The notes under the pieces were generated by a model. The model was not told where the DNA came from and did no database searches. It worked only from the letters and a program-made list of their open reading frames with translations. The translations under genes were made by a program, and so were the position numbers. A stretch of DNA of 64,000 bases from Aeromicrobium sp. Root344 (GTDB taxonomy: Bacteria > Actinomycetota > Actinomycetes > Propionibacteriales > Nocardioidaceae): contig NZ_LMDH01000001.1 of the NCBI RefSeq assembly GCF_001425755.1, forward strand, positions 2,742,852 through 2,806,851, read 5' to 3'. Each line of letters starts with the position of its first letter. Position 1 is the stretch's first letter. This document shows positions 8,243 through 17,900 of the stretch, piece after piece.

Positions 8243-8814
8243 GTGCGCCGCGTCATCCTGACGGCCAGATCGGCATGCAGGCTGGCGAGCTGATCGCCGG
8301 AGCGTGACCCGCCCGGCTCGAACCATCGCACGAGATCGACGCCCAGGGACAGCAGCGAGAACGCGGTCCCCGGCACGTCATCGACATCCAGGACGCCCTG
8401 GCCGACACCGTCGGCCAGGGCGTCCTGCATCGTCTTCTCGATGCTGCGCCGGAAGGTCGCGACCTCGGCGCGGTGCTCGTCGCTCAGCGCGTGGTACTCG
8501 TACTGGACGATGCGGCCGACCCGGCTGTTGTCGGCGTGCCACAGGCTGAAGTCGTAGACCATCGACCGCAGTCGTTCGATGGGGTCGGTGCTCGACGCCG
8601 CCGCCTTGGTGATGACGTCGAGGGCGCTCCGGTGGCCCTCGATGCTGACCGTGAAGAGCAGGCTCTCCTTGGAGTCGTGGTGCACGTAGACCGCCGCGGG
8701 GCTCATGCCGGCGCGCGAGGCGATGTCGCGCGTCGTCGTGCCGGCGAACCCCTTCTCCGCGAACGCCTCGATCGCGGCGTTGATCAGCCGCTCACGTGCC
8801 GTGATGGTCGTCAT
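8239..8814 (-). CDS. TetR-family transcriptional regulator
   Basis: A 191-residue TetR protein. The HTH covers about 5-50 (ARERLINAAIEAFAEKGFAGTTTRDIASRAGMS...YVHHDSKESLL) and a helical ligand domain follows. ATG 8814 follows an AGAGGGG site. It is divergent from an acyl-CoA dehydrogenase / thiolase / SDR operon, with the palindrome CTAAGCAAGCGCTTAG (8858-8873) between them. Fatty-acid TetR repressors (FadR, KstR2-like) commonly sit in this arrangement and respond to acyl-CoA. The identical operator ahead of the FabG operon at 27006-27021 suggests it controls that operon too. Its stop shares a CTAG with yceI. Confidence 0.88.
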   Translation of the reverse strand: MTTITARERLINAAIEAFAEKGFAGTTTRDIASRAGMSPAAVYVHHDSKESLLFTVSIEGHRSALDVITKAAASSTDPIERLRSMVYDFSLWHADNSRVGRIVQYEYHALSDEHRAEVATFRRSIEKTMQDALADGVGQGVLDVDDVPGTAFSLLSLGVDLVRWFEPGGSRSGDQLASLHADLAVRMTRRT

Positions 8815-8830
8815 GTCACCCCTCTTTCGG

Positions 8831-8873
8831 TTGACAGCATGACGGAGGGCTTGCATGCTAAGCAAGCGCTTAG
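8831..8873 (+). promoter_or_regulatory. Acyl-CoA dehydrogenase promoter with TetR operator
   Basis: TTGACA (8831-8836), 17 nt, CATGCT (8854-8859) forms a likely promoter with start near 8866. The 16-bp operator CTAAGCAAGCGCTTAG (8858-8873; arms CTAAGC/GCTTAG) covers the -10 end and the start point, a typical repressor position. The same 16 bp, inverted, occur at 27006-27021. Confidence 0.65.
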
Positions 8874-8913
8874 CGCGTTTCCTCCCAGTTTCCCTGATCA
8901 CGAAGGCAGTGCA

Positions 8914-10059
8914 GTGCGGCGGACGATCTACGACCAGGACCACGAAGCGTTCCGGGACTCGTGTGCGGCCTTCCTGGCCAAGCACGTGACCCCCAACCTC
9001 GAGACCTATCTCGAGGAGAAGGCGCTCCCGCGCGACTTCTGGCTCTCCGCCGGCGCCGAGGGCTTCCTCGGTCTGGAGATCCCCGAGGCGTTCGGTGGCG
9101 CGGAGGCCGGAGACTTCCGGTTCAACGCGATCTGGGCCGAGGAGCTCAGCAAGCTCAACGCTGCGCTCGCATCGTGCATGGCGATCCATGCCGACATCGC
9201 GGTGCCCTACATCGTCGACCTCGCGACGGACGAGCAGAAGCAGCGCTGGCTGCCCGGCTGCGCCACCGGTGAGATCCTGACGGCGATCGGCATGACGGAG
9301 CCCGGCGGCGGCTCGGACCTCGCCGCGCTCAAGACCACGGCGGTCCGCGACGGCGACGAGTGGGTCATCAACGGCTCCAAGACGTTCATCACCAACGGCT
9401 ACTCCGCCGACCTGGTCCTGACCGCAGTGCGGACGTCGCCGGACAAGGGCGCCAAGGGCATCACCCTGTTCGGCCTGGAGGCGACCGACGAGGGCTTCAG
9501 CCGAGGCCGCAAGCTCGACAAGGTCGGGCAGAGCGAGGCCGACACGTCCGAGCTGTTCTTCGAGAACGTCCGGGTCGGCGACGACCGGATCATCGGCGAG
9601 GTCGACCGGGGCTTCATCTACATGATGGAACGGCTGCCCCAGGAGCGGTTGACGTGCGCGGTCTCCAACGTCGCGCATGCCAAACAGATCCTTGCCGAGA
9701 CGATCCAGTACGCCCACGACCGGGTCGCGTTCAAGCAGCCGATCGGCAGCCTGCAGCACAACAAGTTCCTGCTCGCGGAGCTGGTGACCAAGATCGAGGT
9801 CGCCGAGGCGTACGTCGACCAGGTCGTGCTGGCCCACACCGACGGCGAGGCGACCGCGATCGACGCGGCCAAGGCCAAGTGGTGGTCGTCGGAGATCCAG
9901 AACGACGTCCTCGACCACTGCGTCCAGCTGCACGGGGGATACGGCTTCATGAACGAGTACCGTGTCGCGCGTGCGTGGCGCGATGCCCGCGTCAGCAAGA
10001 TCTGGGCCGGATCCAACGAGATCATGAAAGAGCTCATCGGCCGCGACCTCGGATTCTGA
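8914..10059 (+). CDS. Acyl-CoA dehydrogenase (long-chain-type FadE)
   Basis: A 381-residue FAD enzyme that introduces the 2,3 double bond into acyl-CoA. It has the central TEPGGGSDLAA flavin segment, the HGGYGFMNEY region and the C-terminal KIWAGSNEIMKELI. Medium-chain enzymes carry the catalytic Glu in a YEG motif at the C-terminus; here that position is Ala (WAG). The base is therefore probably Glu 244 in LPQERL, as in LCAD and isovaleryl-CoA dehydrogenases. GTG 8914 with GAAGG 8902-8906 fits the usual length; the longer open frame upstream is not coding. First gene of an operon with thiolase and SDR; probably repressed by the divergent TetR. Confidence 0.9.
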   Translation: MRRTIYDQDHEAFRDSCAAFLAKHVTPNLETYLEEKALPRDFWLSAGAEGFLGLEIPEAFGGAEAGDFRFNAIWAEELSKLNAALASCMAIHADIAVPYIVDLATDEQKQRWLPGCATGEILTAIGMTEPGGGSDLAALKTTAVRDGDEWVINGSKTFITNGYSADLVLTAVRTSPDKGAKGITLFGLEATDEGFSRGRKLDKVGQSEADTSELFFENVRVGDDRIIGEVDRGFIYMMERLPQERLTCAVSNVAHAKQILAETIQYAHDRVAFKQPIGSLQHNKFLLAELVTKIEVAEAYVDQVVLAHTDGEATAIDAAKAKWWSSEIQNDVLDHCVQLHGGYGFMNEYRVARAWRDARVSKIWAGSNEIMKELIGRDLGF

Positions 10060-10091
10060 GGCCGGACCACCCACCAGGAAGGCACGACACC

Positions 10092-11309
10092 ATGCCCGAA
10101 GCAGTCATCGTCTCAACCGCACGTTCGCCCATCGGCCGAGCCGTCAAGGGATCGCTCAAGGACATGCGTCCCGACGACCTGTCCGTCCTGATGCTCGAGG
10201 CGGCCCTCGCCAAGGTCCCCGAGCTCGACCGTCGTGACATCGTCGACCTGCACCTGGGCGTCGGCCAGCCGGCCGGCGAGTCGGGCAACAACCTCGGTCG
10301 CATCGTTGCGGTTCAGGCCGGCATGGACCATGTGCCCGGCGTGACCGTCAACCGCTACTGCTCGTCGAGCCTGCAGACGACGCGCATGGCTTTCCACGCG
10401 ATCAAGGCCGGTGAGGGCGACGTGTTCCTGTCGCTCGGAGTCGAGACCGTCAGCCGGTTCGCCAACGGCATGGCCGACATGGCGGCAGCGCACAACCCGC
10501 TGTTCGACGAGGCGGTCGGCCGTACGGACAAGCGCGCCCAGGGCGGCGCCGAGGCGTGGCACGACCCCCGCGAGGACGGCACGCTGCCCGACGCCTACAT
10601 CGCGATGGGCCAGACGGCCGAGAACGTGCAGCAGCTCATCGGCATGAGCCGCCAGGAGCAGGACGAGTTCGGCGTACGCAGCCAGAACCTCGCCGAGAAG
10701 GCTCTCGCGGACGGCTTCTGGGCCAAGGACATCACGCCGGTCACGCTGCCCGACGGGACTGTCGTCAGCACCGACGACGGACCGCGCGCCGGCGTCACGT
10801 ACGAGGCGGTGTCGCAGCTCAAGCCCGTCTTCCGCCCCGACGGCACGATCACGGCTGGCAACTGCTGTGCGCTCAACGACGGTGCCGCGGCCGTCGTCAT
10901 CATGAGCGACACCAAGGCCAAGGAGCTGGGCCTCACCCCGCTCGCCCGCATCGTGTCCACGGGCGTCACGGGCCTCTCGCCGGAGATCATGGGCCTCGGC
11001 CCGGTCGAGGCGGTCAAGCAGGCGCTCGGCCACGCCGGCATGGGCATCGACGACATCGACCTGTTCGAGATCAACGAGGCGTTCGCGGTCCAGGCCCTCG
11101 GCTCGGCGCAGGCCCTCGGCATCGACATCGACAAGCTCAACGTCAACGGCGGCGCCATCGCGATCGGTCACCCGTTCGGCATGACGGGCGCGCGCATCAC
11201 GAGCACCTTGATCAACTCGCTGCAGCACCACGACAAGCAGTTCGGCGTCGAGACCATGTGTGTCGGCGGCGGACAGGGCATGGCGATGGTGCTGGAGCGC
11301 CTGTCTTGA
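10092..11309 (+). CDS. Acetyl-CoA acetyltransferase / 3-ketoacyl-CoA thiolase
   Basis: A 405-residue thiolase. The acyl-accepting Cys 90 sits in NRYCSSSLQ; GHPFGMTG carries His 360 and CVGGGQG carries the second catalytic Cys 390. NEAFAVQAL is also typical. Length matches degradative thiolases of the FadA class. It lies 32 nt after the acyl-CoA dehydrogenase, with a GGAAGG site before ATG 10092, and its TGA overlaps the TTG start of the next gene. With the dehydrogenase and SDR it provides most of a beta-oxidation turn; no enoyl-CoA hydratase is adjacent. Confidence 0.92.
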   Translation: MPEAVIVSTARSPIGRAVKGSLKDMRPDDLSVLMLEAALAKVPELDRRDIVDLHLGVGQPAGESGNNLGRIVAVQAGMDHVPGVTVNRYCSSSLQTTRMAFHAIKAGEGDVFLSLGVETVSRFANGMADMAAAHNPLFDEAVGRTDKRAQGGAEAWHDPREDGTLPDAYIAMGQTAENVQQLIGMSRQEQDEFGVRSQNLAEKALADGFWAKDITPVTLPDGTVVSTDDGPRAGVTYEAVSQLKPVFRPDGTITAGNCCALNDGAAAVVIMSDTKAKELGLTPLARIVSTGVTGLSPEIMGLGPVEAVKQALGHAGMGIDDIDLFEINEAFAVQALGSAQALGIDIDKLNVNGGAIAIGHPFGMTGARITSTLINSLQHHDKQFGVETMCVGGGQGMAMVLERLS

Positions 11310-12061
11310 GCAAGCGCTTCGACGGCAAGGTCGCGATCGTCACCGGTGCGAGCCGGGGCATCGGCCTTGCCGTCGCCGAGCGGCTCGTGGCCGATGGTGC
11401 CCGCGTGTGCCTGACGGCGCGCAAGCCGGGGCCGCTGGCCGAGGCGGTCGAGTCGCTCGGTGGCCCCGACAACGCGATCTTCGTGGCGGGTGCCGCCGAT
11501 GACACGGCCCACCAGGACGAGGCCGTCGCGACGACGATGGACGCCTTCGGGCGCATCGACTTCCTGGTCAACAACACCGGGATCAACCCGGCGTACGGCC
11601 GGATGATCGACATCGACCTCGAGGCCGCGGAGAAGATCTTCCGGGTCAACGTGGTCTCGTCGATCGCATGGGCGCAGAAGGTCTATCGCGCCTGGATGGA
11701 GGCCCACGGCGGCGCGATGGTCAACATCGCCTCGGTGGCGGGGCTCAAGCCGGCGCCGGGCATCGGGGTCTACGGTGCCTCGAAGTCCAGCGTGATCCAC
11801 GTGACCGAGGAGCTGGCGGTCGAGCTCGGGCCGGACATCCGCGTCAACGCGGTGGCACCGGCCGTGGTCAAGACCAAGTTCGCGACGGCGCTCTACGAGG
11901 GCCGTGAAGAAGAGGTCGCGGCGGCGTACCCCCTCAAGCGGCTCGGCGTGCCGGACGACATCGGCTCGGTCGTGGCGTTCCTGCTGTCCGAGGACGCCGC
12001 CTGGATCACCGGCCAGACCATCACGATCGACGGCGGGCTGACGCTCACCGGCGGCGTCTGA
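11306..12061 (+). CDS. SDR-family oxidoreductase (FabG-like)
   Basis: A 251-residue Rossmann-fold short-chain dehydrogenase: TGASRGIG cofactor motif at about 12-19, NNTG (variant of NNAG), catalytic Ser in NIASVAG, and YGASK (Tyr/Lys pair). The C-terminal TITIDGGLTL ending is typical of the classical FabG group. The start is TTG 11306, overlapping the thiolase stop; no ATG or GTG fits the conserved N-terminus better. Operon position suggests a 3-hydroxyacyl-CoA or related oxidation step, but SDR substrates are not predictable. A 15-bp-stem terminator follows. Confidence 0.85.
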   Translation: MSKRFDGKVAIVTGASRGIGLAVAERLVADGARVCLTARKPGPLAEAVESLGGPDNAIFVAGAADDTAHQDEAVATTMDAFGRIDFLVNNTGINPAYGRMIDIDLEAAEKIFRVNVVSSIAWAQKVYRAWMEAHGGAMVNIASVAGLKPAPGIGVYGASKSSVIHVTEELAVELGPDIRVNAVAPAVVKTKFATALYEGREEEVAAAYPLKRLGVPDDIGSVVAFLLSEDAAWITGQTITIDGGLTLTGGV

Positions 12062-12076
12062 GCCACCACGAACGCG

Positions 12077-12111
12077 GTGCGGCCCATCTCCCGAGAGGAG
12101 ATGGGCCGCAC
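12077..12111. terminator. Hairpin terminator between convergent genes
   Basis: A perfect 15-bp stem (GTGCGGCCCATCTCC and its complement) with loop CGAGA lies between the SDR stop and the protease stop. There is no U-run on either side. It would serve transcription from both directions. Confidence 0.75.
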
Positions 12112-12123
12112 GTCTGCGTGCCG

Positions 12124-13728
12124 TCAGCTGACGCTGACTGCCGACCATGCTGCCTTGACCGCAGCGACCTCGGCGCTGCTGGCGCCATAGAGCGTCGTCG
12201 CGGCGGCGACCGTGTCGAGGCGTGCCTTGGCGTACGTCTCGGTGCTGGTCATGCGCTCGGTGAGCGCCTTGTACCAGATCGCCGCGGCCTTGGCCCGGCC
12301 GATTCCGGCGACGGTCGACCCGTTGCAGGTCGGGCTGTTGCCGTAGGTGCTCTGGCCGCTGCCGTTGGCGAGCAGGAAGAAGAAGTGGTTGCCCACTCCT
12401 GAGGAGTAGTGCGGGTCCGACCGCGGGACCGCGGTGCTCCAGCACGCGTAGGACGCACCGTCGCGGCGAGGGTCGTCCATGTAGCGCAGCGGCGTGCCGT
12501 CACCGTTGATGTCGATCTCCTCGCCGATCAGGAAGTCCGGCGCGTCGCTGGGGTTGTTGGCGTAGAACTCGACCATCGTCCCGAAGATGTCGCTGGTCGC
12601 CTCGTTGAGGCCGCCGGCGTCACCGGAGTAGCCGAGGTTCGCCGAGTTCTCGGTGACGCCGTGGGACATCTCGTGACCCGCGACATCGAGCTCGACCAGC
12701 GGCGCCCGGTTGCCGGCGCCGTCGCCGTACGTCATCTGGCTGCCGTCCCAGTAGGCGTTGACGTAGCCGTTGCCGTAGTGGACCCGCGAGGGCACGCCGC
12801 TGCCGTTGTCGAAGATGCCCTGGCGGCCGAAGCTCGACTTGAAGTAGTCGAACGTCTTGGCGGCGCCGTAGTGCGCGTCGACACCGGCTGACGCCCGGTC
12901 GCTCACGCTGAAGTTGCCCCAGATGTTGTCGGAGTCCGCGAACGTCGTGCAGGTGCCCGACGTGCGGTTCCTGAGGTCGCACGTCCGCCCGTTGCCGTGC
13001 GTGGCGTCGACCATCGCGTAGCTGCTGCCACTGCCCGTCGTGCTGATCGAGACCGAGCCGACGAAGATGCCACGACCCGTGCCGGTCGCGGCGACGCCCG
13101 GCCTGGCGGCGGCGGGGGACTGGTTGGTCCGTGTCCCGGCCTTGATCGGGGTCAGGATCGTCTCCTCGGCGCTGCGCACCTTGCCGGTGTTGGCATCGGT
13201 CACGATGATCTGCCGGCTCGGGGTCTGGCCGTCGGCCTGCACGCCGGTCACGGTGGACCGCCAGGCCAGGACCGGCTTGCCGCGGCGCGCGTCGACGAGG
13301 AGCTTGGGCGAGCTCGACGTGCTGATGGTGCGTCCGCTGAACTCGTCGCTCGCCCGGTCGGCGGCTGACGAGGCCGGGACCTTGGGCGTCGTGCTGACGG
13401 CGGCCGGCGTCGTCTGCGCGACCGTGACGCTCTGTGGGGTGTCGGCGGCGCTCAGATGGACCACGAGATCACCGCCGAGGACCGGCAGGCCGTTGTACGT
13501 ACGGTTGAACCGCACGTGGCTGGTCCCGTCGCTCGAACCGACCGTGTCGACGAGCTGGTAGGCATCCTTGGAGGTGCCTTCGACCTTGGCGGGATGTTCC
13601 TGGATGTATTCCTTGGCCACGACAGCGGGATCGCCGCTGCTGTCGGCTGCTGCGCTCAGAGAGGGCGTGGCAACGCCCAGCCCGGCCACGAGGAGGGTTG
13701 CTCCTCCGATGGCAAAGACATGTTTCAT
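12124..13728 (-). CDS. Secreted M4 (thermolysin-like) metalloprotease
   Basis: A 534-residue secreted neutral protease precursor. It has a Sec signal peptide (MKHVFAIGG... ending near ATPSLSAAA), an FTP/PepSY-type propeptide to about residue 190, then a thermolysin catalytic domain. HEMSH near 352 gives two zinc-binding His and the catalytic Glu; GGLNEATSDIFG near 371 gives the third zinc ligand Glu. The C-terminal helical domain carries the GVGNHFFFLLANG region with the active-site His. ATG 13728 follows GAGAGGA. Monocistronic; expected role is extracellular protein degradation. Confidence 0.93.
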   Translation of the reverse strand: MKHVFAIGGATLLVAGLGVATPSLSAAADSSGDPAVVAKEYIQEHPAKVEGTSKDAYQLVDTVGSSDGTSHVRFNRTYNGLPVLGGDLVVHLSAADTPQSVTVAQTTPAAVSTTPKVPASSAADRASDEFSGRTISTSSSPKLLVDARRGKPVLAWRSTVTGVQADGQTPSRQIIVTDANTGKVRSAEETILTPIKAGTRTNQSPAAARPGVAATGTGRGIFVGSVSISTTGSGSSYAMVDATHGNGRTCDLRNRTSGTCTTFADSDNIWGNFSVSDRASAGVDAHYGAAKTFDYFKSSFGRQGIFDNGSGVPSRVHYGNGYVNAYWDGSQMTYGDGAGNRAPLVELDVAGHEMSHGVTENSANLGYSGDAGGLNEATSDIFGTMVEFYANNPSDAPDFLIGEEIDINGDGTPLRYMDDPRRDGASYACWSTAVPRSDPHYSSGVGNHFFFLLANGSGQSTYGNSPTCNGSTVAGIGRAKAAAIWYKALTERMTSTETYAKARLDTVAAATTLYGASSAEVAAVKAAWSAVSVS

Positions 13729-13757
13729 GAGTGGTGGTCCTCTCGGTTGACGTAGGC

Positions 13758-13771
13758 GTGACGCTAGTCAC
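13758..13771 (-). promoter_or_regulatory. Palindrome over the M4 protease promoter
   Basis: GTGAC-GCTA-GTCAC is an inverted repeat. On the minus strand it contains TAGCGT (13766-13761), a possible -10 box that would start transcription near 13754, 26 nt before the start codon. A regulator bound here would block the promoter. Its identity is unknown. Confidence 0.35.
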
Positions 13772-13816
13772 ATCGAGAGGCGTTGGGTCATGCCAGATGA
13801 CCATGCCATCGGGAGC

Positions 13817-14776
13817 TCAGGAGCGTGGTCGCGCCGTCGCCAACGGGCCGTGGTGCTCGACCCAGGACCGGTAGACGGGCTGCCGCTCGAGGGTCTCGGT
13901 GAGGACGTCGGCCGTGAAGCGTGCGAGCTTGTCGAGGTGCTCGGCGAAGGGGTTGTCACGTTCGGTCAGCAGCAGTCGGCGGACCTGCATCGGCGTGCCG
14001 GCCAGCGGCTTGAGCACCATGCCGGAGTCGCGGTTGGTCGGCGTGCTCAGAGCGATCGCCTCACCGGCGCGGATCAGCTCGACGCTGAGGCCGTCGCTGA
14101 GGTAGTGGCCGACCTTGGGCGTGAAGCCGGCGTCCCAGCAGATGCGGGTCATGCAGTCGGCCTCGCGGTCGACGTCGAGCGGCGACAGCAGCCAGGTCTC
14201 GTCGGCGAGGTCGGCGAGCTCGAGCTCGCTGCGGTCCGCCAGAGGGTGATCTGCCGACATCAGCACGAACCCCGGCTCGCAGCCGACGGGACGTACGAGC
14301 AGGCGTGGGTCGAGCGGGATCTCGTTGCCGACGTACTCGTGGATCACCGCGAAGTCGATGCGGTGCGAGCCCAGCAGGTCGAGCAGCCCGTCGATGCGGG
14401 TCTCGCTCTCGGTCACGATCTCGGTGCTCGGCAGGGTGGCTCTCAGGCCACGGATGAGGCCGACCAAGGCGTTGCCGAAGCGCACCCCGATGCGGACCTG
14501 CGCCGGGGCAGTGCGCAGGCTCGACGCGTCGGTCTTGAGCGTGTCGAGCACCGAGAGGACGGCGGTCGCCCGGCCGACGACCAGCCGGCCCAGGGGCGTC
14601 TGCTCGACCCCGGCGTGCGAGCGCTGGAAGAGGGGGCCGCCGAGGTTGTCCTCGATGCGCCGCAGCTGTCGCGTGAGGGCCGGCTGGGTCGTTCCCAGCG
14701 CAGAAGCCGCCCGTGTGATGCTGCCTTCGTCCGCCACGGCCTTGACCATCCGAAGATGGCGCGTCTCGATCTCCAT
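13817..14776 (-). CDS. LysR-family transcriptional regulator
   Basis: A 319-residue LTTR. The N-terminal wHTH reads IETRHLRMVKAVADEGSITRAASALGTTQPALTRQLRRIE (about 3-42) and is followed by a periplasmic-binding-protein-like effector domain from about 90. ATG 14776 has AGGGGG upstream at a good spacing; ATG 14782 is an alternative. It is divergent from the FAS-I gene with 193 bp between. The perfect palindrome CACGAT-N5-ATCGTG (14828-14844) lies about 60 bp upstream of the FAS start point, the usual LysR recognition position. Control of FAS-I or of its own gene is therefore plausible but unproven. Confidence 0.88.
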   Translation of the reverse strand: MEIETRHLRMVKAVADEGSITRAASALGTTQPALTRQLRRIEDNLGGPLFQRSHAGVEQTPLGRLVVGRATAVLSVLDTLKTDASSLRTAPAQVRIGVRFGNALVGLIRGLRATLPSTEIVTESETRIDGLLDLLGSHRIDFAVIHEYVGNEIPLDPRLLVRPVGCEPGFVLMSADHPLADRSELELADLADETWLLSPLDVDREADCMTRICWDAGFTPKVGHYLSDGLSVELIRAGEAIALSTPTNRDSGMVLKPLAGTPMQVRRLLLTERDNPFAEHLDKLARFTADVLTETLERQPVYRSWVEHHGPLATARPRS

Positions 14777-14827
14777 GTGCATCCCCCTGGGCTCAGCCTA
14801 GTCGCGGGGAGTCGCGAACGCGCGAGG

Positions 14828-14844
14828 CACGATGCGAGATCGTG
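14828..14844. promoter_or_regulatory. Palindrome between lysR and FAS-I, candidate LysR site
   Basis: CACGAT-GCGAG-ATCGTG is a perfect 6-bp-arm inverted repeat. It lies upstream of the lysR -10 box (minus-strand TAGGCT, 14800-14795) and at about -54 to -70 of the predicted FAS-I start near 14898. Confidence 0.4.
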
Positions 14845-14863
14845 TGACCCAGATCTCCGAAAG

Positions 14864-14910
14864 AAACATGAGGAAACCCTCGCATTAAACTTGAGGATCT
14901 CCTCATGTTT
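14864..14910 (+). promoter_or_regulatory. FAS-I promoter with two AAACATGAGG-type operators
   Basis: The outer 10-mers AAACATGAGG (14864-14873) and CCTCATGTTT (14901-14910) are perfect inverted copies. Each belongs to its own palindrome: GAGG-AAAC-CCTC (14870-14881) and GAGG-ATCT-CCTC (14893-14904). Between them TAAACT (14886-14891) is a good -10 box, putting the start near 14898, the centre of the second site. The first site covers the -35 region. The carboxyltransferase promoter (27091-27142) has the same arrangement. Confidence 0.65.
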
Positions 14911-14969
14911 TGAGACGATGGTGGGACCGCCCGTCGATCCAGCGACGGCAGTACCCCGAGGGATTCCAC

Positions 14970-17900
14970 GTGACGACCATCGACACCCCGCTTGCCACGA
15001 TCCAGCCGACCGAGCGCCGCGGCGCCCTGGTCGATCGCATCTCCACCGGCACGCCGTACGCGCTCGCGTTCGGTGGCCAGGGTGCTCCGTGGCTCGAGCC
15101 GCTCGCGGGACTGATCCGCGACTTCGCGCTCGAGGCCGAGCTCGAGACGCTCGTGTCGCAGGCCGAGGAGCGCCTCGCTCCGGTCGCCGCCGAGCTCGCC
15201 CGGGTCGGCGTGACCTTCACGCCGCTCGAATGGGCCGACGTCATCGCCGTCGGTGAGTCCGCCGAGGACGACGACGCTCCTGAACTGCCGAGCTCCGCGG
15301 TGCTGGATACACCCGGAGCCTCGGTACCCGGCATCCTGCTGACCCAGCTCGCCGGCCTCCGTGCGCTGCGCCGCCAGGGCGTCGACACGCAGCTGACGGC
15401 CCCCGTCGCCGTCATCGGTCACTCGCAGGGTGACCTCGCGACGCAGTCGCTCGCCGGCGTCGACGACATCGAGCTGCTGGCCCTCGCCCGCCTGATGGGC
15501 GCAGCGGCGCAGCTCGTGGGGCGCCGCCGCGGCCTGCTGGGCTCGACGATGCTCAGCGTCTCCAACGTCGTGCCGGAGCGCATCGACGAGATCCTGGCCG
15601 AGCTGCCCGCGTCGCTGCGCGTCGTCTCGCGCCTGCGCAACGGCCGCCGTGGCGTCGTGCTGTCAGGTCCTGCCGACAGCCTGCGCGTCGTGGAGGCCCG
15701 CTTCGAGGAGGTCGCCGCCAGCGAGAAGGCCGACCGTGAGCGCAAGGTCACCGGCGGCTCACCGTTCGCACCCGTCCTGGAGCCGCTGCCGGCCCAGCTG
15801 GCCTTCCACCACCCTGACCTCGCCGAGGCGGCCGATCTCGTCGCCACGTGGGCCGAGGCCTGCGGCTTCGACGGCGCCCGCGCCCGTACGCTCACGATGC
15901 GCTCGATCGTCGACCCGGTCGACTGGGTCGCATCGCTGGAGTCCGCCCTCGACGCCGGCGCGACCTGGGTCCTCGACCTGGGCCCGTCCGACATCGCCGC
16001 CCGACTGTCCGCTCGCGAGCTGCGCAGCCGCGGAGCCGGCGTCATCGCCACGACGACCCGCCGCGGCCACCGCGAGCTGACCGCCGCCGGCGCCGCCCCG
16101 CGCCTCGCGACACCCTGGTCGGCGTACGCGCCGAGCGTCGTCACGCTGCCCGACGGCAGCCTGCACGTCGAGACCCGTTTCACCCGCCTGACCGGCAAGT
16201 CGCCGATCCTGCTGGCCGGCATGACACCGACCACGGTCGACGCCAAGATCGTCGCCGCGGCGGCCAACGCAGGGTTCTGGTCCGAGCTCGCCGGTGGTGG
16301 CCAGGTCACCGAGGAGATCTTCGCCGACCGCGTCGCCGAGCTCGACGAGCTGCTGCTGCCCGGTCGCACGTACCAGTTCAACTCGCTGTTCCTCGACCCC
16401 TACCTCTGGAAGCTCCAGCTCGGCCAGAAGCGCCTCGTGCAGCGCGCCCGCGCCGCAGGTGCCGCGATCGACGCCGTCATCGTGACGGCCGGCATCCCCG
16501 AGCTCGACGAGGCAGTCGAGCTCGTCGAGGAGCTCCGCGCTGCGGGGATCACGCACGTCGTGTTCAAGCCGGGCACGGTCAAGCAGATCCGTCAGGTGCT
16601 CGCGATCGCCAAGGCAGTCGCTCCGACGCCCATCATCGTGCAGATCGAGGGCGGTCGCGCCGGCGGTCACCACTCGTGGGAGGACCTCGACGACCTGCTG
16701 ATCGCCACGTACGGCGAGCTGCGCGGGCTCGACAACGTCGTGGTCGCCGTCGGTGGCGGCATCGGCACGCCTGAGGTCGCCTCGGCGTACCTCACGGGCG
16801 AGTGGGCTCGCCGCCACGGCTTCCCGGTCATGCCGCTCGACGGCATCCTCGTCGGCACCGCCGCGATGGCGACGCTCGAGGCGACGACCGCCCCGGAGGT
16901 CAAGCAGCTGCTGGTCGAGACCCGCGGCACGGGCACCTGGGTCGGCGCGGGCAGCGCCAAGGGCGGCATGGCCTCGGGCCGCAGCCAGCTCGGCGCCGAC
17001 ATCCACGAGATCGACAACACGGCATCGCGCACGGGCCGCCTGCTCGACGAGGTCGCCGGCGACGCCAAGGCTGTCGCCGCACGTCGCGACGAGATCATCG
17101 AGGCACTCAACCGCACCGCCAAGCCCTACTTCGGCGACGTCGAGACCATGACGTACGCCCAGTGGCTCCGCCGCTATCTCGAGCTCTCGGGCACACCGTC
17201 GTGGCTCGACGTGACGATCCGCGACCGCTTCCACGCGATGCTGCAGCGTGCCGAGGCCCGCCTCAACCCTGCCGATCGCGGCACGATTCCGACGCTCTTC
17301 GCCGACGCTTCCCTGGTCGACGACGGTGCCGCGGCAATCGCCCGGGTCCTGGATGCCTACCCGGCCGCCGAGGACGTCATCCTCCACCCGGCCGACGTGC
17401 TGTTCTTCGTGGAGCAGTGCCGGACGCCCGGCAAGCCGGTCAACTTCGTGCCCGTGCTCGACCAGGACGTACGCCGTTGGTGGCGCTCGGACTCGCTGTG
17501 GCAGGCGCACGACCCGCGCTTCTCCGCCGACGAGGTCTGCATCATCCCCGGCACGGTCTCCGTCGCCGGCATCGACCGCGTCGATGAGCCCGTCGCCGAC
17601 CTGCTGCGCCGCTTCGAGGACGCCACGATCGACGGACTCCTCGCCTCCGGCCGGGCCGCCCAGCGCGTCACGGGTCGCCGTCGCGTCGAGGACGCCGGCG
17701 ACGTGCTCTCGCTCGTCCTCGCCGCTCCCGACCTGGTGTGGGCCGGACGGACGGTTCGCAACCCCGTGCACCGCCTCGGCGCCGAGTGGGTCATCGTCGA
17801 CCCGCAGCGCGCTGAGCACCCCGAGACCGGCGCCGCGCTGGTCGCGATCGACGGCCGCACCGCCGAGCTGCAGGTGCCGCTCGCGCGTCCGCTGTCGCTG

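Noticed and set aside
8817..10074. Upstream extension of the TetR frame through the acyl-CoA dehydrogenase gene on the minus strand
   Set aside because: The TetR fold begins at ATG 8814 with a good ribosome site. The extension is antisense to a conserved enzyme.
11306..11325. AGCAAGCGCTT at the start of the SDR gene as a further TetR operator
   Set aside because: It lies within codons for Ser-Lys-Arg-Phe, lacks the CTAAGC arm, and is internal to an operon.
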